From Trematomus loennbergii (lineage: Eukaryota > Chordata > Actinopteri > Perciformes > Nototheniidae), in the NCBI GenBank assembly GCA_012861695.1, contig JAAOOA010000006.1:12119879-12183878 (forward strand): a stretch of DNA of 64,000 nucleotides. The letters are read 5' to 3'. Shown here one piece after another: positions 42,871 through 56,791 of this stretch. The position numbers and the translations under genes are program-made. The notes beneath the pieces are model-generated. The model was not told the DNA's origin. It ran no database searches and saw nothing but the letters and a program-made list of their open reading frames with translations. How positions within the stretch are numbered: position 1 is the first letter of the stretch; each line of letters opens with the position of its first letter.

Positions 42871-44473
42871 ACTTTCTATGAATTGTGGCCCTAAATCATT
42901 GGAAATACCATTTGCATGTGTTCAGGCAGAGCTTTGAGAGGGAGAAGGACAGCCATCAATTCAGTGACTTCATTCATTAAGGTTGACATCATATCTATTC
43001 CTCAAGGAAGAATCAATTCCTCAGCCATCGTGTGCTATTTGGTGGAAGTTAAGGCTGGTGACTTTGAAAAAGGTAAGTTATGTTTTAACCGTAACTGCAG
43101 CTTTCATAGAATTAGTCTGATGCCCTACATATTCATTTAGTTTCCTTTGAAAAAGAAGAAAGCAAATAAAGCGTGCAAACAACTTGGGCTTTTCCTCAAG
43201 TGACTCCTCAATCTTGAAAGTCAGCTGAAGGTTTTGATGAACAGTCTTTACACGTCAAGTGCAAGATGCGAGTCATCCACAGCACTTGATGTTTCCCTTC
43301 CTCACCAAGTGAAAAACAGAGCATCCATGTTAGCTTGTCTTTCTTTGAGGAAAACGTCAGTGCATCCTGATGTCTGGGTCTGTAGAGTTACTGCGTTCAA
43401 CACTCTCTAAGCAACGGTTTGTTTTCATTTCTATTAACTCGGTAATTTTTTTTCTGTAATTACCTCCCAGGCCACTGCTGTTCCTGTTCACTAATTCTAA
43501 TTCTAGTAGCAAAAGTATTCAGGCATAACCTGAGAATGACAGAAAATCTAACTCATGTGGTTCTAAAAGGTAATTGATTAATCACACCTCTCAACCTCAA
43601 ACAAGTAGGAATATTCCTGCACAAACATTTAATTTAGCAACGCAATATGTGTGTACCTAACAATAAATAAAACAACTCTATGTCACTGCATGAAGATATT
43701 CTCATCTATATCAAAATGATTATTAGAATGTAAAAAAAATCATGGGTCAATTTAACTCTGTGTGAAGTGATTAGTGTTACTTATTTATATTTTTTCTTCC
43801 ATTTTGAAATTTTTACATTGTATAATTGTTTATTTTCAACCCTTTTTTTTTTATTTCCAATTGTGTGCAATACTTAGTTTTACATGCTGCTACAACGAAA
43901 ACATTTCCCAGTAGGGGATTCATAAAATATATCTTATCTTCTTCTATACTTTTAAACATTTATTTGAATCAATTTTCTTAGATTTAAACTAAGAGTATTA
44001 ATTTATGCAGTGTAGATATACATCTGTTAGCTGCAGTGGAAACACATCTCAGCCTTCAAAGACTACAAAGAGCCATAACCCCACTTATGCAATGACTCTG
44101 TGCCCTACTTTATAAGAAACTCCTGCGTCTTACAGAGATAAGTACAGATGACATTTCTGCAAATCTATTTAGATTTTCATATTCTCCCAAATCAACACAT
44201 TATAAAGAAGAAATTGAATTAATAATGTATGGACTTCCGAAGATCATTCATAAATGTAAAATCAGTGTGTGTCACAGAATCTCTAATCTCACTTGTCTGA
44301 TAAATCTGTCACAGCCGGAGACTAAAAACTGTTCATAATCAATCTGCTGGAAATCAAAGGTCGCTCATATCGTTAGAGTCATATGAACGGTTTGGAGATA
44401 ATCTCTCCTAAAACCGACTCATGCAGATGCCTTGAAGAGCTCATCCTCATTAGTTGAGGAAGTCAACTACATC

Positions 44474-44635
<162 letters not shown>

Positions 44636-45115
44636 TGAGACAGACAGCTAAACTAAGATGGAGGAAATTGCAGAGGGACAGGGAGGGAGCAGTTTTCACC
44701 ACGAGGGAGGCAGTACCATCACTGGGAGTGGAAACTCTATGATTGCTTTTGACACCATGGGAATCAAAATCTAATCTGGGCACTAAATCTGTATAAACAG
44801 GACAATAAACATGACCAGCATCTAGTTGAAAAGACTTTGTGGGGATAGTGGGGAGGCATTTAGCATCCTGGATTAATTTCGTTTTCACACCGTTAATTAT
44901 GACCACTTTCTGGCAAATGTATACTTTCAGGAAATTCCAGTTTTAACCGAGGCTTTTAAAAAAAAAACAGTTACCAAACTAACATGGTGCTGTTCGCCAA
45001 TCTGCTATTCATCAATAAATACAATAACATACCATGGACTATTTTAAGGAACCATTTATCGTTATGGAAAATAGCACTTAATCAAATTCTTGAGTTTGGG
45101 ATGACACTACTTGAG

Positions 45116-45360
45116 TATGAAGCTACATCCAGCAGCCAGTTATCTTAGATTATCACAAAGACTAAAACATGGGAAAAGGTTAGCCTGGCTCTATCACAAA
45201 TCTGCCTTCCACCCCCTTTAAAGCTCAATATTAACACTTTATGTCCTGATTGGTTTTACTTCTGAAAAAAAAAAAATGTTGAAACGCATTGGCAGGATTA
45301 TTTTTTTGACTGGCTGCAGTAGCTTCCTGAGTTTCCACTTGTTGCCTGGCAACCTCATGG
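45116..45360 (+). repeat. Dispersed repeat, copy 2
   Basis: The start atgaagctacatccagcagc matches the 16031 copy, followed by gttagcctggctctatcaca and ttgttgcctggcaacctcat. From memory this fits a teleost interspersed family with the phrase gcctggctctgtcc. The class is unknown. Confidence 0.45.
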
Positions 45361-48300
45361 TGACTGAAAAAGCGTATGACCAAGAACGTGAAACTATCCC
45401 TTTAATGTTTTAGAGTGTTCATTGCATGAGGAAACAATTAAACCACCAAACATGGCATACTATAAATGTTTCTCCTTAAGTCTGCTGCTTTGTGTGTTTG
45501 CTTTTAGTAGAAAAATGAAAATGGAAAAAAAACTATCTGGGTTTGCCTTTAAGTTATTTCTACTTCACGCAGAACAAAGTAAAGCGTGACAGTGATGGGA
45601 GAGTCAGAATTTACTTTGAGTTCATTGGCATTTCCACAGCTTCTCAGCCCCTGGGGACCCATGCCAGGTGCAGGAATAACGTCATTATATATAGTACATG
45701 AAAGCACGCAGCATAAAATCCTGCGCCGGACAGAATTAATGTGCACTGATGAATAAGCATGAGCAGTGATATTAATACAGCGGTGAGTCGCAAAGTAGGA
45801 CCCGAGCCACAGATTACAGCGCTGAATTAAAAGATTAGGCTGGAAATGTTTAGTCACATCACCTGATTGGGTTTCATTTAAAAATATTCTCCATGTGAGA
45901 GGTTACAGAGGGAGGTGTTTGAGGCCAGTTTAAGGGATGTCGACGGGGCGCGTCCTTGATGATGAGGCTGACAGCTGACTCTGAAGCTTTTTCTATAAAA
46001 GTTAACAGTGCGTTAAAGCTGGCAATGAGCACTCGGGCTATAAATGTGAAGGATGCAAGGACACATGGTGGGTACCTGAGAGACTTCTTTTCAAATATAA
46101 CATCTCATTAATTACCTGTTGCACTTTCCCCTCCATCCCTCTCTTACTTGCTCTCTCTCTCAAACACACACACTGGAGACGGAGCAAAAGGTGATTGCCA
46201 GTGGGACAGGAGCTATAAGATTTAACTCTGGCATCTAATTTTATCTCCCCTCTTCACTCCTATTGCACTGATAGAGCTCTGCTGCTGGGCAGAAATACTA
46301 AACAGGCTCCTCCAACCCCAATGTAGTACCGCAGGGGCCGTTTGAGGAAGCTGCATTCCTAATTTCCGAACAACTTTCCATCTAAAGGATTTCCATCACG
46401 ACACTTTTGTCTCTTCACCCAATTCAGGTAGCCAACCCTTCTGCACTTCAATCTAATGGACTGTCATAAGGGTCTAGGCAGCAGTATTTTGGGAATGACT
46501 GAGAAAAAATGTGAAAAGGACATAATGGTCCCATATTGCTAGATGAAGGTCATTCCATTTTGATGAAAAACACCTTCACATCCGAAAATATGTACTTCCA
46601 TTTTTGCTGTATTTTATTCTGCATTTTGTTCGGTAAAGAGAGAGAAGAGAATCTGTCAAGTTTCTAGAATATTTTTTTTCTCATCATCGCCGGTTTGGTT
46701 ATTCCAACATGTCCCCTCTGCACACCGCTCGCATGAAATTGAGCCACTACCTCGTCCTACTGCTGCCAACGCCCGAGGCTGCACACATTACAGTCTGTGA
46801 TCCCCTCGCTCTACAAAAAGCCTCCCACTCATTGTGCGCCTCCTCGCTGCACTGAAGGTGAAGTGGGGTGAAAGAAAGACAGATCACAAAACAAGATCCA
46901 CCGCACAGCTGGGAGAGTGGAAGCCCTCCAACACGGTTTGTTACCGCAGTTTCCACACAGATCAGTTATGGTTCAGTTATGACAATGTGGTATTTTGTAG
47001 GAGGGCTAAGAGGGCAAGAGCGTGAAATAAAGTTGGTTGACTTTCTGCAGATTTCTTCCTTATCAAATAGATTGGTTATTTTTACAAGCAATTATCGTCA
47101 GGAATCCAAAACAAATGTTTTCTTCTGCTCTGTATTCTTTACTGGCAAGCCTTTTCAAAACATGACTCTAACCAGACACGACTGATTTGGTAAGGTATGC
47201 ATGGCACACCTCAACTTGGCGTTTATGAAAATGTTAAAAATGAGAGTCATTCTGGCTAACTAATTATCTGCATCGTCATTACTAAGCTAAAAATAAAGAC
47301 TGTACACTGAAGCTTTCTGGTTTATAATGTTGAAGCAAAGCTCGTGATTTGGACAAAAACCCTTTTGCTGCCCATTCTTTGACTTGTGGTGACTTTGACC
47401 CGAGTACCTGGTGCCTGTTGGGCCACTACAAAACTTTGTTCCTTCTTCTTCCACTCAAATCTGTCCTAACATCAATTTCACAGATAAATGTGCAGCAAAT
47501 TGATGTCACCTAAAAGTTTCCTGCCACTCGTCACATATAAAAGCACGGACAGAAGACAACAGTATAAAATGTTGGCATATTTTTCTACAATACTTCTCAA
47601 AAACGGTCTTGCCCTTTATTGAGGGGATGGAAGTCTAGACAATGTGACCGGCACATGAAATGGATTATCAGCGGTGTATAAAAAACACATTACAGGCACA
47701 CCCATTTCCAGCTACCCAGTAGAGATAACTGCCTCCACATCAAAGTGTCCCATGAATTAACTGAATCACAAGTGTGAACAGCACCAGGAAACAGCCACGG
47801 ACCATTTCTGAAAACAGTTTCAGTATTTATCTGAAGAAATGACATCCTGTAAGTAAAAGATAATTTCCCTGTATGTCTTTCCAGTAACTTAAGGCAAATC
47901 ATGTCACACCCAGATCTTACGTAGCACATAGTGGCTGGCAGGAACTTCCAGAAATTCTTTTTTTAGATGTTGATGCCTGTTTTGTCTGCTCGCATGCATG
48001 AAAGCGACCTGATACACAGTCCTGCCTATCATTTCACTGATCCGTAGGTGGCAGAAGTGTGCTAAAAAACACAGAAAATGTGGGAACAAAGCGCAAGGAA
48101 GACAGCATGTGAATAATGCAAAATTTGCAAACAATTGCTTTGTAAAGGAAATACATTATCATGTTTGTAAGACCTCAAGGTAACACCATTTAAATCAAAT
48201 ATGTTTGATTACTCCACACCTTTAAGCAACTATCTGCAAAATGGATGCAGCAGTGAAACATAGTCACGAGTTAACAAGAAATAAGGCGATGCACTTTATT

Positions 48301-50132
48301 TGTTCCTTGGTAAAACATTTTTTTTAAATCTGTTGTTATTTTCCTAAAAATGTGGAGGGATGTCAGAATGATGGGTTGTAACAGGGGAGCGCCCCGAGCA
48401 GATCCAGGTGTGGTGCCTTGCTCAGGGGCCCCTGGCAGTACCCGCTCTGTTACTTTGCACTGAGCTACTAATGCTACGGTGCTGTTTGTCCTTGCAGCTT
48501 GAATCGAGGCTGTGTTAGTATGCAGGTATTGCCCTGAGAATAATGGAGCGAAGTGAAAATATCATCAACAGCAATTAAGTTGAACTGAAATTAGAGGAAA
48601 GCAGTGACTCCATTTCAGAGGAATTGGATTGGGCGTTTTTAATAGGTCATCACGGTTTATTTACCCTAAAAACCTCTAATCTTTTGAAAGCAAATCAACG
48701 TAGAAGATGCATGCAAACAGAGTTCTGCTGCCGTCGTAAAGCTTATCTGAAATGTATGTGTTCATTTATGTGGGGAATGTCGATCAAAATTATTCTGAAT
48801 TTCTATTCCCCAAGCAGCATGAACAAATGAGTTCTTCCAACCAAATAATTTAGCAATCGTGGGAAGATATGTTGAAAGCAGTTACGACAGAATTATTCAT
48901 AGTAGACAGCAGTGCGGGGCAAAACAACTCTGCTCTCATTTACATTATAAAAACGAAAAGCAGTCAGTGCCTTGTCAAGGAACATTACACTTATATGACA
49001 TGGCTGCCTCTATTGTAGCTCTCAAATAAAAGCAGCGCATGGGTCCAGCATAGAAATAATATCAATCAGACGCTATTTCCAGACAGTGGAAAGCATATAG
49101 ACATAAAGCAGCGTGATGCCTTGCAATACTTAATGTCATCCTGGCAGAGAAATCCTCACAATCAAGTCCTACATCGATATAGTTTAGGTGACACAACGGG
49201 GCTGTGCGTGCATGATGAATTACCGAAAGCAATTATGACCACAGTGCCCGTCTCAATCATTTCCCTAACTCTGATGTCACACCACAGGGTGGGTGCGTAA
49301 CTCTGAGCTGAGCCTGTTTGGTGATACCGTCTTGTTGGTGTATATTTCAGTCCAAGGGCAAGTTTGTTTGAAACGTATGATCTCATAAAAAAATTATTTT
49401 GTATAGTTTGGGAGTTGCTATGTGCTTGACATTTGATCTAATAAAATGTACAAATGTTCTTTTTACCAGTGTATTCACTTTAGATTTACAACACTGTCTT
49501 AATGTTCTTGTCACTTGAGTTCAACACACTGTTGACTGTCGAGTAAACTTCTGGTAACTTCCTCTTTCTCTGTGTTTATGTTATTTTCTTAAGTAACCAC
49601 AGTCTGGCTGTTAGATACTATGTTGAACACATCTAAAAAAAAAGTCACCACACGAAGACTGCGTGTTTGGCCTACAGGCTTAGATGGATACTGAACAGCA
49701 TGGCAATGCAGACTACTGTATTGATGAATGGGTCCTGTCTGAAACAGGATGTGCTGCATGTTGTCTGAGCGCACAGTCATACTACTATTCCTCATACCCA
49801 TCTCCTCCTCAATCTCACTCACAGCAGGTGAGAGTGAAAACAGCGGGACCAAGCACAACACAATGACTGGGTACTGGCAGTGACCTTACGGCGCTATCAT
49901 TTCATCCTTTGGATATTTGATTTCTCCCAGAGAGAGTTTGGATTGTCACAGCACCATGGCAAGAAAGAGAGACGCACAAATAAAACTCAGTATCCAATCT
50001 TCAGCTACCCCACTGTGCAAGTACATCGCAACATCACGTCACAATGCACTGCTTCATCTCAGGGATGTAAACACAGATTTTGCCTAGCAGTTCTTTCCTA
50101 TTCAGTGATGAGACAAGGCCATAAAAGTTATC

Positions 50133-50215
50133 CAGATAAGATAAGAAACGTACACCTTTATTAATCCCTGTAGGGAAATGCAGGTGTCAGAGCAGCAACA
50201 GCAAAAGAGTGAGAC
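50133..50215 (-). mobile_element. LINE-like 3' tail (minus orientation)
   Basis: ccagataagataagaaacgt followed by tttattaatccctgtagggaaatg. On the minus strand this is CATTTCCCTACAGGGATTAA then TAAA and a short TTATC tail. It resembles the 3' ends of CR1/L2-like LINEs common in fish (from memory). Only the tail is visible. Confidence 0.45.
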
Positions 50216-51493
50216 AGGGTAGGACAGGTAAGCGTTCACGCGAGGATAAAAAGTAAAAATGAAGATGACAATATGATTAGGTAAAACACTGAAGGACTGA
50301 ATTCACACATGTACGGATATTATTAAAGTTCAATATGAATATATATGTTGATGTGCAAGTGTGAGTCCAAAGTAAGCAGATCATGTGACCACCATTGCTT
50401 TACATCACTGACAAAATAACCAAAATGAACTACATTACATTAGGGAAATATAATGAATGCACAATACCTGCATCAATCATTGTGGTGTTGATGACAACTG
50501 GTGACTCTATAACTATAAACCAAACCGCACGCAGCAGTATGCATCTATGGCAGGAAGCCCGTCCATCACCCATGGGCCACCCACACAGCTGTTTTCACTT
50601 ATGTTGCCTGATTAGAGCTTTTCTCAGGGGTAGGCGTATAGAAACTATGAAGCTGCCTGGTTCTCCTGTAGTTCACCTGTTAGAGCACAACACTTGACAT
50701 GGATGACTCTCACTTCCTAGAGTGTGGTAGCATCAGTATTTCCCAACATATTCCCCAAATAAATGAGATGATAATTCATTTTGTGATGATTAAGTCTTGT
50801 AATAATTTAAGCTCACATTTAATAAATTACTAGGAAGTTGACAGGTTTTTTTCAATGCGTACTGTATCTTAAAAAACAAGTTTAAATAACACAAATGTTT
50901 CCTCTGTACGCTGACGCATCACTCTTTCGAACCTTCTTGATGTTAACCAGTTAAGCCCCAAGCCTGTTTTTCAGGTCTCAGGCTCGAAAATGACATTCCC
51001 AAAACAAATGACTATACCTTCACTTCTAAAAGGGGTAAATTAATAATCTTTTTTCTCAAAGCAATGATAAACCTGTGAGTTGGATGTAGAAAAGTCAGAA
51101 TCAATATAGATTTTTTTTAATTTAAAGTAAATTCAGATTGAACATAGTAAGAAAATGTAAATTATAGTGGGATAGTAGACTAAAAGCTTTAGGAATCCAA
51201 ACTATAACATATAATAAGTACCCTGTATCAAGATTGATGCAAAACAAGTGACATTTGACCTTTTTAAAAAGGGGTTTAGAAAACAAACCCGCCTCTGGGG
51301 TCATTTGGGTGTATTTGCCATATCTCTGGCCCCCCTCGGTCGATTTTGATGATTGACACCTCTTTTGAATCGTTAGAGCCAATATAATCGAGGGGAAGTT
51401 CCTAAAATCCATCTAAACATTACCATTGGTGAATTAGAGTGATGCACAGCCAGCATGCCATGCCAAAACCGGAAGCTCTCTTCCACTCTATAT

Positions 51494-52925
51494 CAGGGGT
51501 CTCCAACCTTTGAAAAAATGAAAGTGGCCAAGAGCTACTTCCATCACATCGCTTACATTTATTCACATAGCCCTCATCAGTTGAATTAAGCTACTTTTGT
51601 ACACGTGTGAAATTGCAATACCTAAAGCTTATCAAAATCTTAACTTCACATCAAGGTCCAAAAAAATGAAAATGTCTCACATATTATTATGGCCCACATA
51701 GTAAGTACATCACTGAAATTCACATAATGTCCTTAATCACCACCTGACAAGCATTTTGACACTGTGTAAAATAAGTGCATTCACTCTTTTGACAGTTAGT
51801 GAGATGAATGGCACTGCATGGAGTCCACCAGGTGTATGCTGGAGTGTACCCACTTAGGTTCACTCTAATAGAGTCATTTAAATGTTCATCAGTCAGTCTT
51901 GTTCTGTATTTAGATTTCATGACATTCATGTCAGAAAAAGCTGCTTCACAAAGGTATGTAGAGCCAAATAAAGCAGACATGTTCAGTGCTGCTTGGTGAA
52001 TGTTTTATAGTTTTCTGGGTCTACAAGGCTCCAGAAATGTTCTGAGTTTTGCTGAGACTTAAGCTGAACATGATTTTGGAGATGTATAACCTCCATCTCC
52101 ACAGGATTGACACTGAACAGTTCAGCCATCTTTTTCTTCGTCTTGACATTAAATTATAAACCATAATAAATCAATTGTATAGGTCTAGCCTCCCTATATC
52201 TGTGTGTGAAATTGTTCCATCCTCAAAACAAAAAACTAATACTTCTGCAGTCTAGCTGCAGCTTCTAGCTACGGTCTTCTGTTACTGAATGTCCTGAATG
52301 TGGCATCACACACATGACTTGAGTCTGAACACAGCAGACAACAGGAGTATTTACAACAGCATACAAACTAAAATAGCATGTGGGTGCACACTTACATTCT
52401 CTGTCTTACTGTTACATAAATCCCATGAATGTATGAGATTAAGTTAGCTTCATCATATCTCAATCAGTGATTAAGTGAATAATAAAGTTTCTATCGGGTC
52501 ACTATCAGCCTGTCACTCATTATTTTCAGGGGGGGCGGGGTTTGGAGGAACAGAGGAGACGGTGATCGCGGAAGCTTTCCTCCTGCCTTCACAAACTTTA
52601 CACAAGTATTTATCAACTGAAAATAGCAAGAGGACATTCATACTCTGCAATCCAAGACTTGATTAAATCCACCAAAAACCTGACATGACGATAACGAGTG
52701 TTTTTCAAAAAAACACAAATCCCTGTGTCTCTGTCACGTCTGTTCCTTGATCTCTGCGTCACCGACCAATTTGATATTCGTGTCACAGAAAACATTCAAA
52801 AACAAAAAAACGTTATTGTCCAGCCGCGGCCGAAAAATCAAGAAGCAACGTTACTACGCTATAATCGATAATCGAGCGGCGAGCTACTGAAAAGCTGCCC
52901 GCGAGCTACGTGTTGGAGACCCCTG
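51494..52925 (-). mobile_element. hAT (Charlie-like) transposon with perfect 8-bp TSD
   Basis: The ends caggggtctccaac and gttggagacccctg are perfect 14-bp inverted repeats. ctctatat occurs directly before (51486-51493) and after (52926-52933) the element, an 8-bp target duplication as hAT elements make. A transposase C-terminal remnant lies on the minus strand inside. At 1432 bp it is internally deleted and non-autonomous. It inserted into the older TTAA-flanked element. Confidence 0.92.
51720..52150 (-). pseudogene. hAT transposase C-terminal remnant
   Basis: On the minus strand a short stretch (MAELFSVNPVEMEVIHLQNH, near 52129) is followed after a frame break near 52000 by FGSTYLCEAAFSDMNVMKSK and YRTRLTDEHLNDSIRVNLS. 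The latter is the characteristic hAT C-terminal dimerisation motif (Charlie/ZBED5-like). The zinc finger and catalytic core are missing, so it cannot make active transposase. Confidence 0.85.
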
Positions 52926-55900
52926 CTCTATATGAAAAGTACGTTTATTGACATAAATGTTATGATGGATTATCAGTAATCATTTCAAAGTGACACGGAC
53001 ACATTGGATTAACCTTCAGCAGCGTTTTTATCGTTTTAAATGCCATTGAACACAACTATTGATCAGAAAACAGCAAAGGTAAGACATATTTGCCGTTTTG
53101 GCTCCGTAAAGCTACGTTGTGTGTTGTCTGGGTTTGCCTTCGCTGCCCTGAGTTTTGGTCGCACAGTGATGATACTTATACCTCTAGAATCTGTGGAATC
53201 TCAGCTTTAATCTGATATCTTATCCGATAAGTAATAAAGTATTTCTACCGTGAGTGCTAAGTACGTTAGCATTTTTTCGCTCAGGGCTAATTCAGAGGCT
53301 TGGTATTACCCTTGTGCTTTCGTTTAGCTAAATATTGTTCATATCGTCAGTTAGCTGAGTTTCTTCCCGTTAAGTGGGTATGACACATTAATAGGTTGTT
53401 AAATGTTAAGAAGCCCTGAGACACAGTTTCCCCGGCGGGGGCTATGGGGCTTAACAGGTTAACACAAAGTTGTCTCCTGTTCTTTGTCCTCTTCCAGATA
53501 AGTGTGTGTCTCTATGCGTGTATGTGCATGTGTGTGTCCTGTGGCGGCATTTAAGGTCACACTACTCACAGAGAGGAACATTCCTCTCTTAAATAGTACG
53601 GTACAGTTTCAAGCTCTGAACACAACAACTGTGTCCAGCTGAGTCCCACAGCTGCTGGTTTCAGCGCTCTACCAAAACCACACCACCACCACTGCTGCTA
53701 CTGCTGCATGGTGGCTCTAACAATGACAGGAAGGCCGGCCGCAATCATTTCCTAGAGTCTACCAGCAATATCAAAACATAATATTCAACCATTTGTTCCA
53801 CTTTTCTCCTGCTTGTAGATATACAGAAGGCGTAGATAATGAATTAGGCACTGTTAAGGCACACATTAGTCTGTGGTTGCCTTACATTCTCCCCGTGTGT
53901 AATCGTGAAACATAAAACAATGTTTCCAGTAACCTAAAGAAACCCTGAGCCTTGAGAGTAAATTGGGACAACATGTAAAATGGGAAACAGTCCCAAAATA
54001 GACGAACAAGGCAACCTGGTACCAAATTAAGGATAATAAAAGGCTCCAGGCTGGGTTGGGGGTAGAGACAGATTTTTTCATAAACAGCTATTAAGGTCTG
54101 TAAAGCAGTAGGAGGCTGACGGTTTTCTGTGGACTAAACGCATGAACCCACTCGCTGGGAAAGCTCCCTCAGAGCTGAACTCAGCACAAGCCTCAGCTCT
54201 TTCCACCATAATTGCAGTTCTCCTGGTTTACTTTGCGTATTGGAACGTCAATGAACGCCGGCACCAGACTCTCAGCTGGAGTTTCTCCACCGTGCCACAG
54301 CAGTGCACGTCTGGACTGGTGCCCTGGGGAGAAAAGCCGGTCCCTGAGGCTCACCGACTATAGCCACCACAGTATCCTGTCCAAAACATTGGTAGCTTTC
54401 CCTGAACGACGCAGCCTTCAGAGAAACAACCAAACAGATGGACACGCCTCACAGAACAGCCTCTTCAGTGTTTCCTGTGCAGTTGGTTTCCTCTGTACTG
54501 TGTTAAATATGGCAGGTTGTGAGAGCCCAGTGGGCATCTGGGCCAATATTAACGTCAGATGCATTGCATGTGTACAATAAAATGTACTGTATATTATGCA
54601 TCATCATTCATGGAATTCAAACGCCAGCATTTCCAAACAATGGGTACAGCTTTCGAAAACAAATGACAAATGTAAATGAATGTACCTGTTGCTATCAATA
54701 TTAATCATAAATATAAAAGGTACTTCCCAACTTCCTATGTGCACCAAATGTATGACTTTGATGAGGTCACCTTGACTGATAGAGGGCATTTATAACCATT
54801 TTGTAACAATTCATATACGATATAATATGTTAACAATTTATTTAAAATTATCCATACCTTTCTAATATTAATGAACCGTATTTCCCTTGCCATAAATAAG
54901 TTACTTTTTTCTACAATTGCTGCAGTCTTTCTCCCAGGAGCCAAAAAACTGTTATGTATACCGCATCGTTTCCCAATCCTACAACCTAGTGATAACAAAC
55001 CCCCCACGGTTATAAATGGACTCTATAAGGCATTCAATTCAGTCAGCAAAATCATCACACACAATAAAGAAGATGAGCTCCGTTTGCAATAGCCGGCACC
55101 AGGGATTCAATTTCACAAACATCTGATGAGGTGGGGGGGAAACTGCAACTCATTGATGCATAGCCTACATCAGCAATAAAATATTCATGAACGTTCGAAC
55201 GCACGCACGGCGACCACTGATACTGTACACAGACATGATTAATCCACTTCCTATGCAACATGGATAGATTAGATAGCCTAGAATTTAGAGCGTGTGCCAC
55301 TCTGAATTTTATTGAATCTGAAGAACACGCACAGACCTGACTGTCACATCAATAAAACAGATGATATACATCCTGCAAGAACAACCACTCATTTTTCAAA
55401 AAGGAATTTCAAAGGGAAAAAAAACTCCAGCGCATTTAGGAACATTTTCTGCCAAGGTGGCAGGTTACCAAAACATTACTGGAAACATGCAAAAACAACT
55501 AGGCACCTACTCCAAGTGCAGTGCTGCGAGGAGAAAACCGCCTGGTGTGTGAAGAGCTCTAACAAATGAATTATAAAAGAGGTGTGAGAGAAAGAGAGAG
55601 GTGTTTGTTTGTTTGATATTCGGATCAGCTATGTGGTGCCAAACAGTATTTTGACAAGATTTCTTTCAAGGCATGTGAATAAAAGCAACTGTATTGACAT
55701 CTTGAGGTCATTCAGGCTGAAGAAAAAACAGATTCAACTGATGAAAGAAACAAGATGTTCCTCAGATTCTAATTCAATAACACTGCAAAGAAAAGAGTGT
55801 AGGTGGACCGCACAGAAAACATTTGCGCGTCTGTAAACTGTACATCATGTACATCATAACAGTAAAACATTATAATTATGATACATTATTCGAAGGTTCA

Positions 55901-56791
55901 AACTCGAGAAGCACAAAAGCAGAATCCTCACACATAGAATCCTGTTTTTTTTTTCCACCCCCAGCATACGTAGCTAAACTAACTCCATCTGTGATAAGGA
56001 CACCTGGCGTGAAATCTAAATCCAGCATCTCTGCTACACTGCAACACAAACAGCTCCGAAACTGCAGATCTGTTACAACTTAGCAGGACTCGTGTTACCA
56101 ACGGGGGAAAAAACACTTGAAGCCATCATAAAAAAAAGAAAGCTCCTCCCAAATGCTGCATTCCTCCCACACTGCATTCTCCATTAGGCTGGTTACAGGC
56201 CTTTAAAACATTCACCTGATTGTTTTCTTTGTAAAAAAGGGCTTATCAGATCTAACCCTCACTCTTTGTGAAATTGCATCACAAACGACCTTCCCGACTC
56301 CAGGGTCAGCGTGTGTGTGTGCATGTCTGCGAGCGTGTGGAGAGCACGAGGACAGGCTGGGTCGGGTCAGAGACAGGAGCGTCCTGCCCTTGCTCTGTGC
56401 TCTAGACAAGACAAACAAACCAAAACCAACTCAGATCAGATCGCTCTGAGAGTGGCTCCTGCTGCCAGCACCTTCACAATTTAAACAGAGAAATATCTTA
56501 TCATTATGGACTAACCAATATAAATCCTGTGTACATTATTTTGGCAAACATCCTGGTTTGTGACAGATTCCCACCTGGAAGCTGCCCAGAACAACCACCG
56601 TCTTATCTTGTGGACGCTGGAGCAGATGGATAAGTGCATTGTTTAACTGCCCCACACTGCTTCCTCTCCGTCAAGTGGTCGGTGGTCATTTCTTCCCACC
56701 CAGATTGATACTGTTATTGCAGGGTTCGAATTCATCAAGACCTTACGTTTAAAACCTATTTTAAATTAAGTTTCTATGGAATACTCTATGG

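Larger units (their letters stand above)
50947..53458. mobile_element. piggyBac-like non-autonomous element, split by a hAT insertion
   Basis: TTAA at 50943-50946 and 53459-53462 flank ends ccagttaagcccca (50947-50960) and tggggcttaacagg (53445-53458), which are inverted repeats with 13 of 14 matches. TTAA duplications with CC-starting ends fit the piggyBac superfamily (inference). Without the nested hAT and its duplication the element is about 1072 bp. I recognised no transposase in it. Confidence 0.7.

Noticed and set aside
54142..54580. Overlapping plus-strand ORFs beginning MNPLAGKAPSE
   Set aside because: Considered as a signal-peptide-like exon, but wrong strand for furin, no matching prodomain sequence and no homology recognised.
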